This document shows, piece after piece, positions 1 through 6,157 of a DNA stretch of 6,455 nt. The stretch is from an uncultured Roseburia sp. GTDB taxonomy: Bacteria; Bacillota; Clostridia; Lachnospirales; Lachnospiraceae. The position numbers were made by a program, and so were the translations under genes. The notes under the pieces are model-generated. The model was not told the origin of the DNA. It saw nothing but the letters and a program-made list of their open reading frames with translations, and searched no databases. The stretch lies in contig CAMENQ010000140.1 of assembly GCA_945928585.1 (NCBI GenBank), positions 1 to 6,455 on the forward strand, written 5' to 3'. Each line of letters starts with the position of its first letter. The stretch's first letter is position 1.

Positions 1-2
1 AT

Positions 3-626
3 AGGGATTATATAAGAATATATAATGCTATAGGAAGATTAGTGCAGTGCTGTGTACGTGCAAGGGTTAGTCACCAAAATTTTACACAGTTGGAAGTGGA
101 ATTATATGAGGATAAAAAATATACAGATGTTGCCATAGGAAAAGAAGATTATGAAAAAAAGCTTTCAGAGCATATGGCAGCAGGTGAAAAGAATATAAAA
201 ATATATATTCTTGATGAAAATTATTATGAAGGTAAGTACAGTGCTGAAAAAGATACAATAATAAACGGAACGGCATACATTTTAAATGGTAGTTTTGGGT
301 CAGGTCAGCGTTGGTATACAAGTTGGACAGACTGGAATATTATATATTGTGTGGAAATGGAATTGGAATACCTTGACAGCAGGGATAATTATTATTATGC
401 AGCCAATATGGAGGAGGCAAAAAGAATAGTTCAGGAACACAAGGATGAGGCCATAAAAATTTATTTTGAAACCTGTAATGAAGATAAAATAAATATAAAA
501 GAATGCATTAAAGGAACAGCTATGGAGGTTTTGTATTCTGTTTATGAAAAAAAGAAAATAGTAGAATATTACACTATTGTTTATCTTTATGGAGATTATT
601 TTAATAATATAGAAGTATATCCGTAA
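3..626 (+). CDS. Unrecognised Lys/Glu/Tyr-rich protein, C-terminal part (5' end outside window)
   Basis: The frame is open from the left edge to TAA at 624-626. A GTG at 42 could serve as a start (AGGAAG lies just upstream), but the frame continues leftwards without a stop, so I read this as the C-terminal part of a longer protein. About 208 residues are visible. The sequence is rich in Lys, Glu, Asp and Tyr, with no convincing membrane helix, signal peptide or catalytic motif. Numbering the GTG codon as residue 1, the segment around residues 17-56 (ELYEDKKY ... NIKIYI) resembles residues 104-142 (MELEYLDS ... AIKIYF), which suggests two divergent repeats of roughly 85-90 residues, each with predicted strand, helix and strand. 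That pattern would fit an extracytoplasmic or cytosolic accessory domain, but I do not recognise the family. No terminator follows. The coding call is well supported by length and composition; the function is unknown. Confidence 0.78.
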   Translation, partial: RDYIRIYNAIGRLVQCCVRARVSHQNFTQLEVELYEDKKYTDVAIGKEDYEKKLSEHMAAGEKNIKIYILDENYYEGKYSAEKDTIINGTAYILNGSFGSGQRWYTSWTDWNIIYCVEMELEYLDSRDNYYYAANMEEAKRIVQEHKDEAIKIYFETCNEDKINIKECIKGTAMEVLYSVYEKKKIVEYYTIVYLYGDYFNNIEVYP

Positions 627-670
627 GTTTATAAAAATTTTACGGCAGAAAATTGAAAAAAGGAGACAGG

Positions 671-718
671 ATGGCAGCCAACCATAAAATAAATATGTTA
701 ATTTTGACATATTTATGA
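671..718 (+). CDS. Possible 15-residue leader peptide or gene remnant
   Basis: AGGAG at 661-665 stands five bases before an ATG that opens a 15-codon frame (MAANHKINMLILTYL) ending in TGA at 716-718. The ribosome binding site is as good as those of the real genes around it, which is the only reason to list it. There is no run of regulatory codons, signal peptide or toxin-like hydrophobic segment of useful length. It could be a short leader peptide, a decayed gene start, or chance. A candidate -35 box (TTGACA, 704-709) lies inside it, so it may belong to a different transcript from the gene at 854. Confidence 0.2.
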   Translation: MAANHKINMLILTYL

Positions 719-733
719 CCAATTTTGCATATT
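704..733 (+). promoter_or_regulatory. Candidate promoter for the zinc-ribbon membrane gene pair
   Basis: A perfect -35 hexamer TTGACA (704-709) is followed 18 bases later by CATATT (728-733), which matches four of the six -10 consensus positions. Transcription would begin near 740 and give a 5' leader of about 115 bases before the ATG at 854; that leader would include the inverted repeats at 756-775 and 777-811. The weak -10 box and one-base-long spacer make this tentative, but it is the best housekeeping-type promoter I can find before the gene pair. Confidence 0.35.
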
Positions 734-755
734 GGACTCAAGAAACGCAAAGTTA

Positions 756-775
756 TGATATTATTAAACATATCA
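756..775. repeat. Inverted repeat TGATAT-N8-ATATCA
   Basis: TGATAT (756-761) and ATATCA (770-775) are exact inverted copies separated by eight bases. The site lies downstream of the candidate promoter and upstream of the zinc-ribbon gene, so it could be a repressor operator or a weak RNA hairpin. In AT-rich DNA a six-base inverted repeat can arise by chance. Confidence 0.3.
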
Positions 776-776
776 C

Positions 777-811
777 TTAAGACAATGTAGAAATGAAATC
801 TATTGTTTTAA
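777..811. repeat. Inverted repeat / leader hairpin upstream of zinc-ribbon gene
   Basis: TTAAGACAAT (777-786) pairs with ATTGTTTTAA (802-811) over ten positions with one G-U wobble. An inner TAGA/TCTA pairing (788-791 with 799-802) is an alternative that shares position 802. No T-run follows on either strand, so it is not an intrinsic terminator. It ends about 30 bases before the GGAGG ribosome binding site, which suits a 5'-leader structure or a protein-binding operator. The pairing is seen directly; the role is inference. Confidence 0.4.
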
Positions 812-853
812 ACAAATATATAGATTTAAATTACTATACGGGAGGATGAAAAA

Positions 854-1753
854 ATGATTTGTCAAAATTGTGGAAATACTTTCAATGAAAATGAAAATGT
901 ATTCTGCCCATTTTGTGGAGAATATGTATCCGACAATAATGTTCCAAATGAAGCAGAGTATAGCGGAACAGTGGACGATCAATCATCTATGACAAATGCC
1001 GGAATGAACGAACAGCCGATAATGTCAAATAACGGAATGTACGTCCAACCGGTAATGTCAAATAATGGAATGAGCGGTCAGCCGGTAATGTCAAATAACG
1101 GAATGTACGGCCAGCCGGTAATGTCAAATAATGGAATGAATGGCCAGTCGTTAATGCCAAATAATGGAATGTACGGCCAGCCGATGATGCCGAATAACGG
1201 AATGAATGGCCAGCCGATGATGCCCAATAACGGAATGAACGGACAACAGCCTATGATGTTTCCGGGAACACAGTACCAGCAGTATGCCGGAAAATATTGT
1301 CCGGGTTTATCAAAATTAAATTTATTCAAATTTCCTTGGCTGAGAAAATATAATACGGCTATTATGGTTCTTTCTATTATTATGTACATATTGCAGGCAT
1401 TTATGATGATTTCTTTATTTATTTCAATGGCATATGTGTCCTCATACAGCAGATATTTCTCTAGTAGATATCAGAGCAGAACTATGGCTATTTATATTTT
1501 CAGTATTACTTTGGTGTTAGTACTGCTTATTTTATCTATCGTTGGACATAATTTAAAAAGCAGCGTGGCATCAGGATTTGTTATGGGCTTTTACGTACTT
1601 AGCATAATAGCAACGATTAATAGTGGAGATGCGGTCGCATTGATTTTGGCGATACTCATATTCGGTGTGGCAACAGCAATTTTTGTTTTGGACATAATAT
1701 ATAATTCTAAATGGAGAGCATACAGGGATTCAGGGATAATTCCTGCTAAATAA
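854..1753 (+). CDS. Zinc-ribbon membrane protein with 11-residue Asn/Gly/Met/Gln/Pro repeats
   Basis: This 299-residue protein starts at ATG 854, with GGAGG at 841-845 eight bases upstream. Residues 3-21 form a zinc ribbon with two CxxC pairs (C3/C6 and C18/C21). Residues about 25-47 are an acidic, Ser-rich linker. Residues 48-137 are eight tandem copies of an 11-residue unit, consensus NNGMYGQPVMS; the last copy has one extra Gln. Four hydrophobic segments follow at about 168-194, 211-230, 236-256 and 258-283, then a short basic tail. The layout predicts a cytosolic zinc-binding head on a flexible tether attached to a four-helix membrane domain. Proteins with an N-terminal zinc ribbon, low-complexity linker and small membrane domain are frequent in Clostridia and mostly uncharacterised. 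It is probably co-transcribed with the next gene, 26 bases downstream, which also has a low-complexity N-terminus and membrane C-terminus. The architecture is clear; the function is not known, and no transport or enzymatic motif is visible. Confidence 0.93.
   Translation: MICQNCGNTFNENENVFCPFCGEYVSDNNVPNEAEYSGTVDDQSSMTNAGMNEQPIMSNNGMYVQPVMSNNGMSGQPVMSNNGMYGQPVMSNNGMNGQSLMPNNGMYGQPMMPNNGMNGQPMMPNNGMNGQQPMMFPGTQYQQYAGKYCPGLSKLNLFKFPWLRKYNTAIMVLSIIMYILQAFMMISLFISMAYVSSYSRYFSSRYQSRTMAIYIFSITLVLVLLILSIVGHNLKSSVASGFVMGFYVLSIIATINSGDAVALILAILIFGVATAIFVLDIIYNSKWRAYRDSGIIPAK
995..1264 (+). repeat. Eight in-frame 33-bp tandem repeats
   Basis: Units start at 995, 1028, 1061, 1094, 1127, 1160, 1193 and 1226, and each encodes 11 residues of the type NNGMxGQPxMx. 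Unit cores such as AATAACGGAATG are close to identical at DNA level, while the variable positions (Tyr/Asn/Ser at the fifth residue, Val/Met/Leu at the ninth, Ser/Pro at the eleventh) differ between units. The first unit is divergent (NAGMNEQPIMS) and the last carries an extra codon. Because the period is a multiple of three, gain or loss of units would alter tether length without shifting the frame. Confidence 0.95.
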
Positions 1754-1779
1754 AATCAGATAAGGAGACAAAAGAAATT

Positions 1780-2304
1780 ATGGATAATAATAAAGGAGCA
1801 TACGAAAACAATATGTATGGCGGACAAAATAATAACGTTTCATTATATGGCAGTCAGGGAAACAACATGTATGAAGCCTCAAATGGAGCAGAGCAGGCAT
1901 ATAATAATCAGTCATATGAAAATGCAGCATGGGGTTCATCAACCAATGCATCATATAATCAGCAGCAAAATATGAATTACGGATATGCAAACAATATGTC
2001 TGGTTACGGCTACGGCAATAATATGAATCCGGTTAACAGCTCGTATAATAACTGCGGAATAAGAGACTATAATCCAAACATGGATTATAACCCTATAGGG
2101 ATGTGGGGATATTTTGGATATAGTATACTTTTTATTATTCCGTTGGTTGGATTTATTTGTGCTCTTATATTTGCATTCGGAGGAACAAGAAACATAAACT
2201 TAAGAAATTTTGCACGATCTTTGTTTTGCGGATGGATAATAAGCATAATTATAGCAGCAATAGTCATAGCTGTGGTAGCAATGTCAGCTCCACGGTGGTT
2301 TTAA
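1780..2304 (+). CDS. Asn/Tyr-rich low-complexity protein with two C-terminal membrane helices
   Basis: This 174-residue protein starts at ATG 1780; AAGGAG at 1762-1767 is the likely ribosome binding site, with a rather long 12-base spacing. The first 100 residues contain 27 Asn and 13 Tyr plus many Gly, Gln and Ser and hardly any charged residues, a prion-like disordered composition. Two hydrophobic helices follow, at about 109-134 and 151-169, joined by a basic stretch (RNINLRNFARS) that should face the cytosol. The membrane part, with its WGYFGYSILFIIPLVGF-like first helix and the RNFARS linker, resembles a conserved small membrane module I recall from Lachnospiraceae proteins of unknown function; this was not checked by search. 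The gene follows the zinc-ribbon gene by 26 bases with no terminator between, so the two are probably one operon. By analogy both may have cytosolic tails on a membrane anchor. Function unknown. No clear terminator follows. Confidence 0.9.
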   Translation: MDNNKGAYENNMYGGQNNNVSLYGSQGNNMYEASNGAEQAYNNQSYENAAWGSSTNASYNQQQNMNYGYANNMSGYGYGNNMNPVNSSYNNCGIRDYNPNMDYNPIGMWGYFGYSILFIIPLVGFICALIFAFGGTRNINLRNFARSLFCGWIISIIIAAIVIAVVAMSAPRWF

Positions 2305-2359
2305 TAGAAAAACTCTGGAATTAATCGATTGGAGCATACAGTTAAATACAAATTTCCGA

Positions 2360-2388
2360 TTGACATATCCGCCCAAACTAAGTATAAT
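2360..2388 (+). promoter_or_regulatory. Consensus vegetative promoter of the T-box/ileS transcript
   Basis: TTGACA (2360-2365) and TATAAT (2383-2388) both match the housekeeping sigma consensus exactly and are separated by the optimal 17 bases. Transcription should start near 2395, about 20 bases before the first T-box helix. Such a strong promoter suits a gene controlled mainly by premature termination. The stretch between the preceding stop codon (2304) and this promoter holds nothing I can identify and no clear terminator, so read-through from the membrane-protein pair is possible. Confidence 0.92.
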
Positions 2389-2410
2389 TTTATTCAAATA
2401 TTAAATTTTT

Positions 2411-2739
2411 AAAGACTAAGACGAAGACAGTAGTCCGTAAGCGAAAATTGCAGAGAGCCTGAGCAGGTGGAAACAGGTATAAGTAGCCTACAGATGAAAA
2501 TCACTTCCGAGTTGCACTCCGAGATATTGGAATATGGCAGATATATAAAGTTCTTTACGATAACGATAAAAACTTTGTATTAAGTAAAATTAAGCCTGAT
2601 TATATTGTAGGAGCCGCCGCATTTCCGGCGTTAAAGGGAACGGGTATTAAATATACACATATTGTATATGCGTACCATGTAACAGGTGGTTAAACAAGTG
2701 ATATTTGCTCTTGTCCTATTACGGGACAGGAGCTTTTTT
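2411..2739 (+). promoter_or_regulatory. T-box riboswitch, isoleucine-specific, controlling ileS
   Basis: This leader RNA senses uncharged tRNA-Ile. Visible T-box landmarks in order are: the GA-rich base of stem I (GACGAAGACAGTAG, 2420-2433), AGAGAG (2452-2457), a CCTG/CAGG apical stem (2458-2461 with 2474-2477) around GGTGGAAA, and the specifier region GATGAAAATCAC, in which ATC (2500-2502) followed by A reads as an Ile codon. Next come a 10-bp stem (2543-2552 with 2571-2580, one G-U), a GC-rich hairpin (2615-2619 with 2626-2630) and a two-part hairpin (2643-2646 with 2673-2676; 2651-2656 with 2664-2669), which probably correspond to stems II and III. The antiterminator is AGG (2684-2686) with CCT (2715-2717) and ACAAG (2694-2698) with CTTGT (2710-2714), enclosing a seven-base bulge TGGTTAA (2687-2693). 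TGGT can pair with the ACCA end expected of tRNA-Ile. The antiterminator shares bases 2707-2717 with the terminator, so only one can form. The Ile specifier agrees with the downstream ileS. The bulge departs from the usual UGGNACC. Confidence 0.9.
2707..2739 (+). terminator. Rho-independent terminator of the T-box leader
   Basis: GCTCTTGTCC (2707-2716) pairs with GGACAGGAGC (2724-2733) over ten base pairs with one U-G wobble, closing a seven-base loop, and is followed directly by six T residues (2734-2739). Its 5' arm contains the 3' strand of the antiterminator, so binding of uncharged tRNA should prevent its formation. With charged tRNA-Ile, transcription should stop here, about 80 bases before ileS. 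Confidence 0.9.
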
Positions 2740-2753
2740 GATTTTAAGCTCCT
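2728..2753. repeat. Inverted repeat overlapping the terminator 3' arm
   Basis: AGGAGCTT (2728-2735) and AAGCTCCT (2746-2753) are perfect eight-base inverted copies around a T-rich ten-base loop. The left arm is the 3' side of the T-box terminator plus the start of its T-run. In read-through transcripts this hairpin could hold the terminator's 3' arm away from its partner. The pairing is visible; any role is inference. Confidence 0.5.
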
Positions 2754-2821
2754 TACAGGTAAGTATCAGTTTATAAAGTAAAATCCGCTTTAGTCTTAAA
2801 AAAGGAAAGGAAGTAAAAGCT

Positions 2822-5800
2822 ATGTACCAGAAGGTATCTACAGACTTAAATTTCGTAGAGAGAGAAAAAAAGACAGAGAAATTTTGGAAAGACAACGACA
2901 TTTTCAAAAAGAGTATGGAAAACCGCAAGGAAGGCGAGACATATACATTTTATGACGGACCTCCTACGGCTAACGGAAAACCACATATAGGACACGTTCT
3001 TACAAGAGTTATCAAGGATATGATTCCAAGATACCGTACAATGAAGGGCTATATGGTGCCAAGAAAGGCAGGCTGGGATACACACGGTCTTCCGGTAGAG
3101 ATAGAGGTGGAGAAGCTTCTTGGACTTGACGGAAAGGATCAGATTGAGGAATATGGTCTTGAGCCATTTATAACAAAGTGTAAGGAAAGTGTCTGGAAAT
3201 ATAAGGGTATGTGGGAGGATTTCTCAGGTACCGTAGGTTTCTGGGCTGATATGGACAATCCATATGTCACATATGACAATAACTTTATAGAATCAGAGTG
3301 GTGGGCACTCCGCCAGATATGGGACAAGGGTCTTTTGTATAAAGGCTTTAAGATAGTTCCATATTGTCCTAGATGTGGAACTCCTCTTTCAGCACAGGAG
3401 GTGGCACAGGGCTACAAAACAGTTAAGGAGCGTTCTGCTATCGTAAGATTTAAGGTGGTTGGTGAGGATGCATATTTCCTTGCATGGACTACTACACCTT
3501 GGACATTGCCTAGCAACGTGGCACTTTGCGTAAACCCTGATGAAACATATGCAAAGGTAAAGGCAGCAGACGGTTTTACCTATTATATGGCACAGGCACT
3601 TCTTGACAATGTACTTGGAAAGCTTGCTGTTTCAGCAGAAAAGGCAGCAGAGGACGGAACAGAGCCTCATGCAGCTTATGAAATACTTGAAACATATAAA
3701 GGAAAAGAACTTGAATATAAGGAATATGAGCCGCTCTTTGAATGTGCAAAGGATGTGGCTGACAAACAGAATAAAAAAGGCTTCTTTGTAACTTGTGACA
3801 CATACGTTACCATGACAGACGGTACAGGTATAGTACACATTGCACCTGCCTTTGGTGAGGACGATGCAAATGTAGGAAGAAATTATGACCTTCCGTTTGT
3901 ACAGTTTGTAAACGGAAAGGGTGAGCTTACGGAGGAGACACCGTTTGCAGGCTTATTTGTTAAGAAGGCAGACCCTGAGGTTATAAAAAATCTTGATGGA
4001 AGAAATCAGCTTTTTGATGCACCGAAGTTTGAACATGAATATCCGCACTGCTGGAGATGCGACACACCGCTTATTTATTATGCAAGAGAATCATGGTATA
4101 TAAGAGAAACGGCAGTAAGGGATGATTTAATCAGAAACAACAACACTGTAAATTGGATTCCTGAATCTATCGGTAAAGGAAGATTTGGAAACTGGCTTGA
4201 AAATATACAGGACTGGGCTATTTCACGTAACAGATACTGGGGAACACCGCTTAATATCTGGGAGTGTGAAGGCTGCGGACATCAGGAATGTATCGGCAGC
4301 AGGGCAGAGCTTGCAGACAGGGCAGGAGATCCGAAGGCAGCAGAGGTTGAGCTTCACAGACCATATATAGATGAGGTTACATTTACATGTCCTGACTGTG
4401 GAAAGACTATGAAGAGAGTACCTGAGGTTATAGACTGCTGGTTTGACTCAGGAGCCATGCCGTTTGCACAGCATCATTATCCGTTTGAAAATAAGGAATT
4501 GTTTGAGAGCCAGTTCCCGGCACAGTTTATTTCTGAGGCAGTAGACCAGACAAGAGGATGGTTCCATTCTCTTATGGCAGAGTCTACATTGCTTTTCAAT
4601 AAGGCACCATATGAAAACGTAATTGTTCTGGGACACGTTCAGGATGAGAACGGACAAAAAATGAGTAAGTCAAAGGGCAATGCAGTAGACCCGTTTGAGG
4701 CACTTGAAACCTACGGTGCAGATGCCATCCGCTGGTATTTCTATATAAATTCGGCTCCTTGGCTTCCAAACCGTTTCCATGGCAAGGCAGTACAGGAGGG
4801 ACAGCGTAAGTTTATGGGTACTCTCTGGAATACCTATGCTTTCTATGTGCTTTATGCAGAGATAGACCAGTTTGATCCTACAAAGTATACACTTGATTAT
4901 GATAAGCTTTCCGTTATGGATAAATGGATTTTATCAAAGCTTAACACCGTAGTGGGAGAGGTTGACAATAACCTTGAAAATTACCGCATACCTGAAGCAG
5001 CAAGAGCACTGCAGGATTTTGTTGACGATTTGAGCAACTGGTATGTAAGACGCTCAAGAGAGAGATTCTGGGCAAAGGGTATGGAGCAGGATAAGATAAA
5101 TGCTTATATGACATTGTATACTTCGCTTGTTACTATATCAAAGGCAGCAGCACCTATGATTCCTTTTATGACAGAGGAAATATACCAGAACCTTGTAAGA
5201 AGTGTGGACAAGGATGCCATTGAGAGTATACATCTGTGCGACTTCCCTGTTGTTAATACATCATATATAGACAAAGAACTTGAAACAGAGATGGAGAAGG
5301 TTCTGTCTATAGTAGTTATGGGCCGTGCATGCAGAAATGCTTCCAATATAAAGAACCGTCAGCCTATAGGTCAGATGTATGTAAAGGCAGATTATGATAT
5401 GTCAGATTTCTACAAGGCAATCATAGAAGATGAGCTTAATGTAAAAAATGTTAAGTTTACTGATGACGTAAGAGACTTTACATCATACAGCTTCAAACCG
5501 CAGCTTAAGACAGTAGGACCTAAATACGGCAAGCATCTTGGCGCAATAAAGAATTATCTTGCAGGTCTTGACGGCAATGCAGCTATGGATGAGCTTAATG
5601 AGAAGGGCGCTCTTTCACTGACAGACGGTGGAGAGGAAATCACTCTTACAAAGGAGGATTTACTTATAGAGACAGCCCAGGTAGAGGGATATGTATCTGA
5701 GAGTGACAATAAGCTTACTGTAGTTCTTGATACAAACCTTTCAGATGAGCTTATTGAAGAAGGCTTTGTAAGAGAGGTTATAAGCAAAATCCAGACTATG

Positions 5801-6007
5801 CGTAAGGAAGCAGGATTTGAGGTTATGGACAAAATACTTGTTTATGTATCAGGTAATAATAAGATTTCCGACATTTTACGAAATAATAAGACAGAATTTA
5901 CCAGAGAAGTGTTGGCAAATGACATAATTTTTGATACAATAGACGGGTATAGTAAAGAATGGAATGTAAACGGCGAAGACGTTACATTGGCAGTAAAAAA
6001 GCAGTAG
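2822..6007 (+). CDS. ileS: Isoleucyl-tRNA synthetase, type 2 (eukaryote-like)
   Basis: This cytosolic class Ia enzyme joins isoleucine to tRNA-Ile using ATP. The 1061-residue protein starts at ATG 2822, with AAGGAAG at 2807-2813 eight bases upstream. Its Rossmann catalytic core carries HIGH at 55-58 (in GPPTANGKPHIGHVL), GWDTHGLPVE at 84-93 and KMSKS at 613-617. The CP1 editing domain shows TTTPWTLPSN (223-232) and GTGIVHIAPAFGEDD (334-348), so removal of mischarged Val should be intact. Zinc-type CxxC pairs occur at 182/185, 410/413, 482/485 and 523/526. The DWAISRNRYWG motif (464-474) and the anticodon-binding part with NWYVRRSRERFW (739-750) follow. Length above 1,000 residues, ISRNRYWG rather than the ISRQR of type 1, and a C-terminus without cysteines point to the type-2 family, which includes eukaryotic cytosolic enzymes and is associated with low mupirocin sensitivity. 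The HIGH motif is in its ordinary order. An Ile-specific T-box leader controls it, and a terminator follows, so it appears to be monocistronic. Confidence 0.98.
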   Translation: MYQKVSTDLNFVEREKKTEKFWKDNDIFKKSMENRKEGETYTFYDGPPTANGKPHIGHVLTRVIKDMIPRYRTMKGYMVPRKAGWDTHGLPVEIEVEKLLGLDGKDQIEEYGLEPFITKCKESVWKYKGMWEDFSGTVGFWADMDNPYVTYDNNFIESEWWALRQIWDKGLLYKGFKIVPYCPRCGTPLSAQEVAQGYKTVKERSAIVRFKVVGEDAYFLAWTTTPWTLPSNVALCVNPDETYAKVKAADGFTYYMAQALLDNVLGKLAVSAEKAAEDGTEPHAAYEILETYKGKELEYKEYEPLFECAKDVADKQNKKGFFVTCDTYVTMTDGTGIVHIAPAFGEDDANVGRNYDLPFVQFVNGKGELTEETPFAGLFVKKADPEVIKNLDGRNQLFDAPKFEHEYPHCWRCDTPLIYYARESWYIRETAVRDDLIRNNNTVNWIPESIGKGRFGNWLENIQDWAISRNRYWGTPLNIWECEGCGHQECIGSRAELADRAGDPKAAEVELHRPYIDEVTFTCPDCGKTMKRVPEVIDCWFDSGAMPFAQHHYPFENKELFESQFPAQFISEAVDQTRGWFHSLMAESTLLFNKAPYENVIVLGHVQDENGQKMSKSKGNAVDPFEALETYGADAIRWYFYINSAPWLPNRFHGKAVQEGQRKFMGTLWNTYAFYVLYAEIDQFDPTKYTLDYDKLSVMDKWILSKLNTVVGEVDNNLENYRIPEAARALQDFVDDLSNWYVRRSRERFWAKGMEQDKINAYMTLYTSLVTISKAAAPMIPFMTEEIYQNLVRSVDKDAIESIHLCDFPVVNTSYIDKELETEMEKVLSIVVMGRACRNASNIKNRQPIGQMYVKADYDMSDFYKAIIEDELNVKNVKFTDDVRDFTSYSFKPQLKTVGPKYGKHLGAIKNYLAGLDGNAAMDELNEKGALSLTDGGEEITLTKEDLLIETAQVEGYVSESDNKLTVVLDTNLSDELIEEGFVREVISKIQTMRKEAGFEVMDKILVYVSGNNKISDILRNNKTEFTREVLANDIIFDTIDGYSKEWNVNGEDVTLAVKKQ

Positions 6008-6039
6008 TACAGATTAAAAGTACTAAACGTTAATAAATC

Positions 6040-6079
6040 GAGGGCTTTACTATATAATATATGGTAAGGCTCTCATTTT
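6040..6079 (+). terminator. Intrinsic terminator after ileS
   Basis: GAGGGCTTTAC (6040-6050) pairs with GTAAGGCTCTC (6064-6074) over 11 positions with two G-U wobbles, and the AT-rich loop can add five more pairs (6051-6055 with 6059-6063), leaving a three-base tip. A short T-run (TTTT, 6076-6079) follows. It lies about 30 bases after the ileS stop. A smaller inverted repeat, TAGTAC/GTACTA (6005-6010 with 6020-6025), covers the stop codon and has no T-run. The weak T-run means termination may be incomplete. Confidence 0.75.
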
Positions 6080-6157
6080 AAAATAAAGAAAATGCACATA
6101 ATATATGTTATCCCAAGGCATATTTCATATGTTGCGAGACCATTAAGGAGGAAATAA

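Noticed and set aside
42..44. GTG as the true start of the left-edge gene.
   Set aside because: The reading frame stays open to the window edge without a stop, so an upstream start is more likely, although AGGAAG precedes the GTG. Sequence to the left would decide.
300..722. A 140-residue minus-strand hydrophobic frame.
   Set aside because: It lies antisense to the Lys/Asn/Tyr-rich plus-strand gene; complementing AAA/AAT/TAT codons yields Phe/Ile/Leu-rich nonsense of this kind. The plus-strand frame is the more coherent one.
995..1264. Possible CRISPR-like array because of the regular 33-bp period.
   Set aside because: The units are directly adjacent with no spacers, and they code in frame inside a protein with a clear zinc ribbon and membrane domain.
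1078..1389. A 103-residue minus-strand frame with repeated IIGWPFIPLFG-like units.
   Set aside because: It is the mirror of the 33-bp repeats in the zinc-ribbon gene, which keeps the opposite strand free of stops in every unit. It has no supporting ribosome binding site or independent context.
2305..2345. A terminator after the second membrane-protein gene, from the CTC...GAG pairing near 2311-2334.
   Set aside because: The pairing is short and interrupted, and no T-run follows.
2487..2693. A 68-codon open frame without a proper start inside the T-box leader, with a protein-like 3' half ending in TAA within the antiterminator bulge; an ATG at 2534 would join it only with a two-base change.
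   Set aside because: The stretch is explained by RNA structure: the stem at 2543-2580, hairpins at 2615-2630 and 2643-2676, and the antiterminator. No ribosome binding site precedes it and the frame includes conserved stem I sequence. A search with the translated 3' half would settle it; a strong protein match would reopen the question.
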